A DNA stretch of 47,031 bases from Candidatus Eiseniibacteriota bacterium (lineage in GTDB: Bacteria; Eisenbacteria; RBG-16-71-46; SZUA-252), in NCBI GenBank assembly GCA_005893265.1, contig VBOX01000001.1, positions 1 through 47,031 of the forward strand, read 5' to 3'. Within the stretch, counting starts at the first letter, position 1. Every line of letters begins with the position of its first letter. Positions 1 through 8,404 of this stretch are shown here, piece after piece. The translations under genes and the position numbers were made by a program. The notes below the pieces were generated by a model. That model saw nothing but the letters and a program-made list of their open reading frames with translations, ran no database searches and was not told the origin of the DNA.

Positions 1-2765
1 GGAACTCCTTCTTCAAGACGAGATTCCCCGTCTGCGAATAGACCCGCAACGTGACGTTGGCGTTGTCCGTGATCTTCCAGGCGATCGTCGCCGGCTGGGT
101 TGGCGGATGGAACGGGTTGGGGAAACTGTACGCGGTGCCGACCGCGGCGCTCGGATCCACGAACGCGACCTGGAGGTCCAGGTCCATCACGAGTCCGTTC
201 GAGGTGGCCCGGATCAGGTCATGCTCGGGGTTTCTCGGGCTCAGGAAGTCCGCCCGAGCGTTGCCCGAGGCGTCGCTCATGCTGTCGGTCGCGCCGAGGG
301 TCCCCGTACCCGAGACCAGAGCAAAGGACATCGGCTCCGCGGGCACGCCGTTTCCGAAATCGTCCACGACACGCGCCACGATCGTTGCGTGCCGGAATCC
401 GCCGACCCACGGTGGGTTGCTGCTCACTCGAACCGCGGTCGGCTGACCGGGTGTGATGGTGATGACGTTGCTCGTCGCGGGCGCATTTCCCGCGTCGTCG
501 CTGGCCACGATGACGATCGGCTCGGCGATGGTATAGGTCTCGGTGATGGCCCTCTGTCCTTGCAGGAGCTGGAACTGGTTCGTGAGCAGCGTGCCGCTGC
601 CCGGGGACCCGTCGGAAGCGCGCTGGACCACGACAGTCACGAAGGAATTCACTTCTTGTATTACGCTTCCGGCGTCGTTCACAACTCGCACGGTCAGCGT
701 GAACGGCTCTCCCGCTCGCGCGGTGGACGGGGAAACCGCGGCCTCGAGGTGGAACCCGCTCGAGATGCCACGGACCTGTGTCGTGCTGCCCGGCTTCGAA
801 GGCTGTGTCACGTCCGTGACCGAGATCTGCTGGAAGCCGCCCGCCGCGAGGCGGAGGTTCATCAGGGCAACGCCGTTCGCCATGGCCTGGTCTGGCGGCA
901 GCTGAGCCAGCGGGTCCGCGCACGTGATGTGGACCACGTCGGTCGCCCCCGTGACCGGGTTCCACCACTGGTCTGTCGCGAGCACCGTGAGCGTGAAGGC
1001 GTAATTGATCGACTGATCGGTCGCGGCGCCGGTTCGGCCGCTCGCGGTGCCCGGCGCGGGTGATTCGCCCGGTGCTAAGACCAGAACCCGAGAGAAGGCG
1101 CCTCCGACGATCGTGACGTTTCCCGATGTGTTGTTCTGGATCGCAGAATTGTCCACGTCCCGCGCGGTGATCGTCTGCGTCCCGCTCTTGAAGAGGCGTC
1201 CCGGGAAGATGAGCTGCCCGCTCACCAGCGTCGTCTCGGCGGGAATGCCCGCGAACGGGTCCGTCGAAGTGAGCGCGACACGGTCATTGACCCCGCTCAC
1301 CACGTTCCAGTACGCATCGACCGCACGCACCGTGATCGGGAAGGGCGTTCCGGCCGTTTGACTGCTCGGCGTCCCATCCTTGCCGTCCCCCGTGCCGCCC
1401 TTGGCGGTCTCGCCGGGGAGGATGACCTGGAGCTTGACGAACGAGGCAGGATTTACCGTGATGCTCGCACTCGTCCCCGTCCGCGGCGGCGCGGAGAAAT
1501 CGGCGCAGGTGAGTCGCACCGAGGCGCCGGCCCCGAAGAGCGTGATCGGGCCGGTCCATACGCCGGCCGCGAACGTGATCTGGGTCGGGGTGCTGGTGCC
1601 GGCGCCTGTATTGGCGCCTAGGGCCGCGTCCCCCGTGTAGTCATAAACGGTATTCCCGCTTTGGTCGGTCGCGCGGACGGTGATCGTGAAGGGTACGCCA
1701 GCGACCTGAGGAGAGGGGATTGCCGAAAAGGCGAAATGATCGGCCGCGCTCGGGATCACCTGGATCCCGGCGCTCGTCATCGACGTGATGCTCCCGTTGC
1801 TCTCGTCCGTCACCGTCACCGTCTGCGTCCCCACGGTCATGAGCGTGAACGTGAGCTGCCGGAAGCCTCCGGATAGGCTGCCGGTCACCGGCGACGTTGA
1901 CCGTGAAGCTGCGACCGGCCGACTGGCTCGCAGGAACGCCGGTCATCCCGCTGACGCTTCCAGGGAGGGGGGATTGCCCGGGCGCCACGATCTGCAGGCG
2001 CTGGATCGTTCCGGGGTGGACGACGAAGGCGTTGCTGACGCCGCTCTGAGTCGGATGACCATCGACTTCCCCTCGGACGGACACGTTCCCACTGGTCGGG
2101 TTGGACTCGTCGGCTCGATAGACGGTGAAGCTTCCGTTCCATTGGCCCGAGGTCAGACTCACGGGCACCGGCGAGACTCGCCCCTCACCAAAGCTGGTGA
2201 GCTGGCGAAGTCGCACGGTGCCCGAGAACCCGCTCACGAGATCACCGTTCGGATCCCGGGCCGTGATCGTGGCCGAGATCGGGACACCGGCGGTCTGGTT
2301 CCTCGTGATGTTCGAGAATTCGAGGCTCTGTAGCACGATGGATCGAACCAAGGAGCTGGGACCGTCGGGAATGGTGGCATCGGATTGGTCGTGTGCGTAG
2401 ACCGTGAAATTACCGCCTGCGTTCATGATTACGAGGTAGTCGGCCGTGCCCCCGACAAGCTGGGCCGGAGCCGGAAGCGACGCGCTCGCGTCCGAGCACA
2501 GAATCCGGATCGAGTGGGTCACCGAGGGCACCAGGGTCCAGGATGCGTCACACGCGCGGACCGTTACGTAGAAGGGGACACCCGCGGTTTGAGGACTCGG
2601 GGTTCCCGTCTTGCCCGAAGACGTTCCAGGAGCCGCGGTCTCGCCCGGTAGCAAGACTTGAAGTCGCGAGAACGGCCCCGCGATCGCGGGAGCAGCGTTG
2701 AGTTGCGCGGCGAGAACCAGAGCGAGGAACGCTCCCGCGCGAGCCGCGCGAAGTGCTTGGCACAC
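1..2765 (-). CDS. Large secreted multi-Ig-like-domain surface protein; C-terminus truncated by window edge; reading frame broken near 1885-1900
   Basis: GTG start at 2763-2765 preceded by GAGGAGG; signal peptide VCQALRAARAGAFLALVLAAQLNAAPAIAG; repeated LLPGExxxPG..SGKTGTPxxQTAG modules. Translation continues in another minus-strand frame from ~1895 to 1, ending in ..FPNPFHPPTQPATIAWKITDNANVTLRVYSQTGNLVLKKEF (FlgD/T9SS-like C-terminal module). Confidence 0.75.
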
Positions 2766-2870
2766 GACGAACCTCCTCGGTACGGTTTTGCTTGTTCTCC
2801 CGGCGATCGGGCCCGACCGGCTCAATCACCGCGATGATGCGTCCGGGGTGGACGCGGTCCCGACCACTTC

Positions 2871-3088
2871 CGCGCGAAGCAGGCGCCGTGCCGCGGTTCC
2901 ATGCAGTTTGCGCCGCGCGCGGAGCCACGGGCCGATCTGGTTGGGACGCAGCGGTCGCCCTTGTCGCAGAATGCAAATGAGATTCGAAATCAGCTGGTGG
3001 ATATCGTGGACTTGCAGCGGATGGCCGCGACGGGCCACACGTCTTCATGCAGTCCGCGACGCCGGGCTCGTGGAAGGTTGCAGATTCG
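2871..3088 (-). repeat. Conserved upstream/leader element, copy 1 (upstream of the 2765 minus-strand gene)
   Basis: Collinear with 6433-6650 at a constant offset of 3562 with no gap needed. Shared blocks (+ strand): GGAAGGTTGCAGATTCG, GGCCGCGAnGGGCCA, GGTTGGGA, and CATGCAG(T/G)TTGCGC(C/G)GCGCG. Confidence 0.7.
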
Positions 3089-3165
3089 AATTCGGCGGGC
3101 GGGGTCGGGCGACCGCACGTTCAACGCCATTTCCGCGGATGTGGTGGCGCAATCCTCTTGTGGTT

Positions 3166-3171
3166 TAAGAT
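3166..3171 (+). promoter_or_regulatory. Putative -10 element (TAAGAT) 7 nt before the methyltransferase ATG
   Basis: TAAGAT at 3166-3171, ATG at 3179; no Shine-Dalgarno-like sequence. Confidence 0.35.
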
Positions 3172-3178
3172 GTAGGCC

Positions 3179-3868
3179 ATGGCAAATTCGACGGAACGAG
3201 TCGATGGACAGGAGCTTTGGACCGCCGTCGACCGCTATTTCACGGATCTTCTGTCGCCCCCGGATGCGGCGCTCGATGCAGCGCTCAAGGCGAGCGTGGC
3301 GGCCGGGTTGCCCGAGATCCAGGTTTCGGCGAACCAGGGCAAGCTGTTACACCTGCTGGCGCGACTACAGGGAGCGCGGTCGATCCTCGAGATCGGAACC
3401 CTCGGCGGCTACAGCACGATCTGGCTAGGTCGAGCCCTCCCCAAGGACGGCCGCCTCGTCACACTGGAGGCCGAGCCCAAGCACGCCGAGGTTGCCCGAG
3501 CCAGCATCGCGCGCGCCGGCCTTGGCGGCATCGTGGAAGTACGCCTCGGGCGGGCGCTCGACACCCTGCCCCAGCTTGCCGCGGAGAAGCCAGGTCCCTT
3601 CGACCTCGTCTTCATCGACGCAGACAAGCCGAGCATCCCCGAATACTTCGCGTGGGCGCTCAAGCTCTCGCGCAAGGGGAGCCTGATCATCGTGGACAAC
3701 GTCGTCCGTGAGGGAGCGGTGATCGACGCCGGGAGCGAGGACGCCAGCGTGCATGGCGTGCGCAAGCTCCACGAGATGCTCGCGGCGGAGCCGCGCGTGA
3801 GCGCCACGGCGATCCAGACGGTTGGGACCAAGGGGTACGACGGGTTCACCATCGCGTTGGTGACCTAG
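3179..3868 (+). CDS. Class I SAM-dependent O-methyltransferase (caffeoyl-CoA/catechol O-methyltransferase family)
   Basis: EIGTLGGYSTIWLGRALP, FDLVFIDADKPSIPEYF and IIVDNVVREGAV motifs. Confidence 0.88.
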   Translation: MANSTERVDGQELWTAVDRYFTDLLSPPDAALDAALKASVAAGLPEIQVSANQGKLLHLLARLQGARSILEIGTLGGYSTIWLGRALPKDGRLVTLEAEPKHAEVARASIARAGLGGIVEVRLGRALDTLPQLAAEKPGPFDLVFIDADKPSIPEYFAWALKLSRKGSLIIVDNVVREGAVIDAGSEDASVHGVRKLHEMLAAEPRVSATAIQTVGTKGYDGFTIALVT

Positions 3869-3886
3869 AACTTTAAGCAAAGGGAA

Positions 3887-3914
3887 CGGGCGGGTCGGAG
3901 AAGCGACCCGCCCG
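3887..3914. terminator. Strong hairpin between convergent genes; possible bidirectional terminator
   Basis: CGGGCGGGTCG-GAGAAG-CGACCCGCCCG: perfect 11-bp stem, 6-nt loop. No clear U-tract. Confidence 0.6.
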
Positions 3915-3948
3915 CCCATTCGAAACGCGCTGTCGGGGAAGAGCTACT

Positions 3949-6381
3949 TCACGACAGCGACTCTGTGGATGACCTCTCCCTCCGGCGCCTGAATCCGGAA
4001 GAAGTACACGCCGGAAGCCACTTTTTCGCTCCGCGCGTTGGACCCATCCCACGACAGCCTCTCATCGTGAAGGAGAGCTCCGTCTTCGGGTTGAGCGGGT
4101 TCGGCCTGGCCTTCGGGTTCAGGCCCCTCGTGTCGTTTCCGGCCAGGGTTCCGTGATCCTTACCCTCGTCCTTATCCTTGCCCTTGTCTCTGTCCTTATC
4201 CGTATCTTTGTCTTTATCTCCTTCGCCTTCGTCCTCGTGGTTGTTTTTCCCGAACGTGGCCACGACCGTGGCGCCGTTCGTCAGGGTGGCGTGGATCTCG
4301 GCGTGGATAAGGTCGCACGGCATCTTCGCTCCAGCGAGCACGTCGAGAAGGGCCTGCGTCGAGAAGCACGCGCGGATCCCGAGCGTATCGCAGGCGCCGC
4401 CGTTCCCGGACGGGTGGTCTCCCGAGTCACCATCGTGATCCCGCCCGCCATGCTCACCGCAGACTATGCCCCCGCAATCACGGTCTTCATCGTCACCGTC
4501 GTCATCAGCATCGTCGCCGTGCGGATGGTCGCCCCCAAGACGCAGCGCAGCGGCGTCGTGGCTGTGACCTTTTCCACCATCGTCAGAGCGACGGTCGCCG
4601 TCGTGGCCCTCGCCGTGGTCGTCGTCGCCATCGTCCCCTTCGCCTCCCCCGCCTCCGCGGCAATGGAGCTCGATCCGAGTCCCATCATTCAGGGCCGCGA
4701 CCGACCCGCCGTGGAATACGAACGTGATGCTGGACAAGACGACGTCCTTAACGTCGAAGGACCCATGGACCGGCCTGATCCGGAAACATGTGGCGCCATC
4801 TCGAGACTGGAAGCTCCCGATGAGGCATGCCTTTCCCGGAACCTCGGCAGCTCCGCCGCCACCCACATCATTCACCGTGATTGTGGTGGTGGCCGATGCG
4901 GTGCCGCCCCGCCCGTCGTCCCCGACGAAGAGCACGTTATAAACCCCGGACTCGGTGGAGCCCGGTGTCCACGAGAAGAGGCCGGTGTTGTCCCCCTGAT
5001 CGGAGAACGTAGCGCTGGAAGGCAGCGAGCTTGCCGAGATGGCGACATGATCGCCGTCCTGATCCGATGCCGTCACCGTGAACGAGAGATTGACGCCCTC
5101 GTCTGTCTGGACCGTGGCAGGAGCGCTCAGCGTCGGCGCGTGGTTCTCGCTGACGACGTCAGTCACCATGATCGTGGTGCTTGCCGAGCCGGAGCCTCCG
5201 CGGCCGTCCGTTCCGCTGAACGAAGCGATGTGCGTCCCGGCCTGGCCGGCAGTCGGGCTCCAGGAAAATGTCCCCGTGTTGTCCCCGTGGTCGCTAAAAG
5301 TGGACCCGGAGGGCACACCGGTGCCGGACAGCACGACGTGGTCTCCGTCGGGGTCGGTCGCGGTCACGTCGAAGTTGAGCGTGGCTCCAACGGCGACCGT
5401 CGCATTCGCAGGAGCGGTCAGTGTCGGCGGATGGTTCTGTTCTCCAGTGCCGCCCGTGACGATGACGTCGAAGGTCTCGGTGACGGAGACACCGAGGGAG
5501 GTCGCGGTGACCGAGGCATGGTGCGTGCCCGTGCTTCCGGTAGGGGGAGAGACGGTAATCGTCGTGTTCACTGCCCCCGTGCCGACGCCCGGTGGATTCA
5601 GGTTCGCGAACGTTGGGAGCGAGGCAGTCAGCGTTATCACGGCCCCCGGCACGCCGGACACGTTGACGGGGACGGAAATGGAAGCGCCTTCCGCTACCGT
5701 GACGTCATCGATCGGATTGATCGTGAGCGTCGGAGCGCTCTCGACGTGGATATGCGTCACGGCCGAGCCCGAAAGCGAGTTGGATGCGGTGAACGTGACG
5801 TCGTACTCACCAGCGTCCCCATCCCCCGGTGTCCAGTTGAAGATCGCCGAGGTGTTCGAGACGTTCTGCGTGAAGGAGGCCCCCGAGGGTAGCCCCGCGA
5901 CGTCCAAGGAGGCGATGGCGTCCCCATCCGCATCGCTGGCGCTGACCGTGAAATTGAGATTCGACCCAGCCGTGACATCTCGCAGAGCCGGAGCGCTCAC
6001 GACCGGAGCCTGGTTCGAGCCTGCCGCGTTGACTAGGATCTCGAAGATCTTGGTGGAGGACACGCCTCCCGCAGTCGGGGTCACGGTCACGGCGCCTGTG
6101 TAGTTGGCCACGTCCCCGCTCAAAGGAGTCAGGGTCAGTGTGGTGACCACGGTTCCGGTTCCGCTCGTTGGCGGGTTCAGCGTCGCGAAGGTTGGAAGAG
6201 AGGAGGTGAGTGTGATCGGACGGCCGCCGACGTCAACCGCGACCACGTTCAAGGTCCTCGTGGTGCCGGCGTTCATGCTGACGTTGGGAATGGTGGACAG
6301 CGAGGGCGCCTGGGCATGGGCGGTCGCAAACGGTACGAACAGCAGTAAGCTCAGGGCCAGAAGCTTGAGCGAAGACTTCAT
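3949..6381 (-). CDS. Large secreted cadherin/Ig-repeat surface protein with Asp/Gly/His-rich insert and Lys-Asp repeat; FlgD-like C-terminus frame-disrupted near 4060
   Basis: ATG at 6381 with GGAGG upstream (GGAGGCCTTATG); signal peptide MKSSLKLLALSLLLFVPFATAHA; repeated PTLxAPAxxxxxxGxxLxFxVxAxDxDGD modules. After TELSFTM the expected C-terminal module resumes in another frame (LSWDGSNARSEKVASGVYFFRIQAPEGEVIHRVAVVK*, stop at 3944-3946). Confidence 0.8.
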   Translation of the reverse strand: MKSSLKLLALSLLLFVPFATAHAQAPSLSTIPNVSMNAGTTRTLNVVAVDVGGRPITLTSSLPTFATLNPPTSGTGTVVTTLTLTPLSGDVANYTGAVTVTPTAGGVSSTKIFEILVNAAGSNQAPVVSAPALRDVTAGSNLNFTVSASDADGDAIASLDVAGLPSGASFTQNVSNTSAIFNWTPGDGDAGEYDVTFTASNSLSGSAVTHIHVESAPTLTINPIDDVTVAEGASISVPVNVSGVPGAVITLTASLPTFANLNPPGVGTGAVNTTITVSPPTGSTGTHHASVTATSLGVSVTETFDVIVTGGTGEQNHPPTLTAPANATVAVGATLNFDVTATDPDGDHVVLSGTGVPSGSTFSDHGDNTGTFSWSPTAGQAGTHIASFSGTDGRGGSGSASTTIMVTDVVSENHAPTLSAPATVQTDEGVNLSFTVTASDQDGDHVAISASSLPSSATFSDQGDNTGLFSWTPGSTESGVYNVLFVGDDGRGGTASATTTITVNDVGGGGAAEVPGKACLIGSFQSRDGATCFRIRPVHGSFDVKDVVLSSITFVFHGGSVAALNDGTRIELHCRGGGGGEGDDGDDDHGEGHDGDRRSDDGGKGHSHDAAALRLGGDHPHGDDADDDGDDEDRDCGGIVCGEHGGRDHDGDSGDHPSGNGGACDTLGIRACFSTQALLDVLAGAKMPCDLIHAEIHATLTNGATVVATFGKNNHEDEGEGDKDKDTDKDRDKGKDKDEGKDHGTLAGNDTRGLNPKARPNPLNPKTELSFTMRGCRGMGPTRGAKKWLPACTSSGFRRRRERSSTESLS

Positions 6382-6432
6382 AAGGCCTCCTACGGTCTTC
6401 GAGATGTCTTGCTGGAATGGAGTCCCCTGTTC

Positions 6433-6650
6433 CGTGCGAAGCAGACGGCGTGCCAGGATTCCATGCAGGTTGCGCGGCGCGCGGGGACACGCGCCGATCC
6501 GGTTGGGATGACGCGATCGCACCTCTCGCAGGACGCAAGGCGGCTGGAACGGAGCAGGCGAGCGCGGGGGAATTCAGGCGGATTGGCCGCGATGGGCCAG
6601 AGCTTTCTTGCAGACCACGAGGAGGGCGACGCGGGAAGGTTGCAGATTCG
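6433..6650 (-). repeat. Conserved upstream/leader element, copy 2 (upstream of the 6381 minus-strand gene)
   Basis: Ends ~50 nt before the start codon; same blocks and exactly the same spacings as copy 1 at 2871-3088. Confidence 0.7.
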
Positions 6651-6700
6651 GTGGCGGCGCTGCGCCGCAGCGCGCCGCTGCGGGGGCGGTAAACCGCGGA

Positions 6701-7381
6701 CTAGTTCTTCGAGGGTTCCATCGCGGCGAGTCGTTTCAGGTTCCGCGTGACGCGCGCGGCCAAGAGCCCGGCCATCGCCAGGGCCCCGATGACTCCGATC
6801 ACGTCGAAGATGGTCGCGCCGACGACGCCCACGTGGAATGGAAGCGGCGGACGAAAGAGCGCCAGCGTGTTCAAGCCGATCAAGAGCACCCGCGCCTCGG
6901 TCGGTCCCATCCACGCGTATCCGAACTGGAACTCGCCGAACGCGTGGGTTTCGAGGTAGACGTTGATGGAGAGGACGAGATACGCGATCACGATGGCGAG
7001 ACCGACGGAAAGGAGCATGTAGGGTGAGAGCCCGAGACCGATCCCGATCGCCGTGGTGGAGTAGGCGTCGGTGAGGTGGTCCAGGTAGAACCCGTAGCGC
7101 GGGCGCTCGATCTTTCGAACGCGGGCGAGGGTTCCGTCCAGGCTGTCCCCGAACCAGTGGACCAGGAGCCCGGCGCTCGCCGCCCAAAGCCACGCTTCAT
7201 GGCGGTTGGAGAGACCGTAGGCAGCCGCGATCCAGGTAGCGGCGAGCACGCCCAGGAGCGTCAGGTGGTCGGGGACCACCCAGCGGGGTAACGCCGCGGC
7301 GAGGCGGGGAAGGGCCCATCGCTCGAACCTCGCCAGGAAGAATATGGATTTTCGCTCGTGGGTCGGGGTATCGGCGACCAT
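6701..7381 (-). CDS. CDP-alcohol phosphatidyltransferase family membrane protein
   Basis: DSLDGTLARVRKIERPRYGFYLDHLTD matches the DGxxARxxxxxxxxGxxxDxxxD signature; several TM segments. Confidence 0.88.
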   Translation of the reverse strand: MVADTPTHERKSIFFLARFERWALPRLAAALPRWVVPDHLTLLGVLAATWIAAAYGLSNRHEAWLWAASAGLLVHWFGDSLDGTLARVRKIERPRYGFYLDHLTDAYSTTAIGIGLGLSPYMLLSVGLAIVIAYLVLSINVYLETHAFGEFQFGYAWMGPTEARVLLIGLNTLALFRPPLPFHVGVVGATIFDVIGVIGALAMAGLLAARVTRNLKRLAAMEPSKN

Positions 7382-7465
7382 GGCACCAAGAGACCCCAAC
7401 GCGCCGCCCGGGTCAAGGAGGTGATAAAATCAACCCTCGCGGCGCCTCCGCCGCGACGACCCGAT

Positions 7466-8404
7466 ATGCGATCCCCCTATCGTCCACGACGAATCCTGAT
7501 CGCCGGCGCAACCGGCACGATCGGGAGCGCCATCCTGCCTTCCTTGGCGGGGTTCGGCGTTCCGATGCGGGTTCTCCTTCATCACCGGGACCTCGCGGTC
7601 CCCCTCGCCGGCCCACCAAGCCTCGACGATCCCGGACCGCGCCCCACGATCGAGGTCGCGCGCGGTGACCTCGCGCGGCCCGAGTCGATCCGTGGGGAGG
7701 CCCAAAGCGCGGGCGTGCGGATCTTCGTCCTGATCGGCTATACCGGCACCGTGCAGGAGCGCGACGACACGAGCCGCCCCGTGAACGAGGAGACACTCCC
7801 TGAAGGACGCTACGAATCCGAGAACGTCCGCCTGAAATACGAGACCGAAGCGATGGTGCTGGAATCGAACCGATCGGGCGGCATGACCACCATGGTCGTG
7901 AGCCCGGGGGTGCTCGCGCAGCCCGGGGCTTCGACAATCTTAGGGGGGTTCGTCGAGCTGTTCGTGAGTGGCGAGCTTCCGTTCCGGGTCCTGAACGAGG
8001 TCTGGCTCGCGACGAGCGATGGCGCGGATGTGGGCCGCGGCGTGGCGTCGGCAATCGCCCTGGGGAATGGCGGGCGCCGATACTTCCTTACGGGCGACTG
8101 TCGCCGCCTCCAGGAGATCTACGGGCTGCTGAGCGAGATCTCCGGCGTGCCCGAACCGCGTCGAAAGCTGCCGGATCTCCTGCTCGAGGAGCTAGGGCTC
8201 CTCACTCCGGTGCTGCCGCGGGGTTCCTTCCTGCGAAGGCTCGTGCTCCCGCGCGAGCTGGTGCTTCACATGAAGCGTCTGGCCCCCGTCGAGAACGCGC
8301 GGACGCGCGCGGAGCTCGGCCTCAAGCCGACTCCCCTTCGCTCCACGTTGACCGCGATGATCGGAACCGAAGGGGATCTCGCCAGACGCCGCGCTTCTAT
8401 TTAG
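7466..8404 (+). CDS. NAD(P)-binding Rossmann-fold, NmrA/atypical SDR-like protein
   Basis: ILIAGATGTIGSAILPSL nucleotide-binding motif near the N-terminus. Confidence 0.75.
   Translation: MRSPYRPRRILIAGATGTIGSAILPSLAGFGVPMRVLLHHRDLAVPLAGPPSLDDPGPRPTIEVARGDLARPESIRGEAQSAGVRIFVLIGYTGTVQERDDTSRPVNEETLPEGRYESENVRLKYETEAMVLESNRSGGMTTMVVSPGVLAQPGASTILGGFVELFVSGELPFRVLNEVWLATSDGADVGRGVASAIALGNGGRRYFLTGDCRRLQEIYGLLSEISGVPEPRRKLPDLLLEELGLLTPVLPRGSFLRRLVLPRELVLHMKRLAPVENARTRAELGLKPTPLRSTLTAMIGTEGDLARRRASI

Noticed and set aside
107-1063. 318-aa plus-strand ORF
   Set aside because: Antisense to the Ig-repeat protein, whose minus frame gives coherent beta-rich modules.
2871-3088. Leader repeat as a small conserved protein gene
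   Set aside because: Although alignment is gap-free, substitutions are not enriched at third codon positions in any frame and copy 1 contains in-frame stops.
4153-5892. 579-aa plus-strand ORF opposite the second surface-protein gene
   Set aside because: Shadow ORF caused by high GC; the minus strand has the signal peptide, RBS and recognisable Ig repeats.
6433-6650. Leader repeat as a c-di-GMP (GEMM) or cobalamin riboswitch
   Set aside because: No recognisable conserved core of either class; kept only as an unassigned repeated element.
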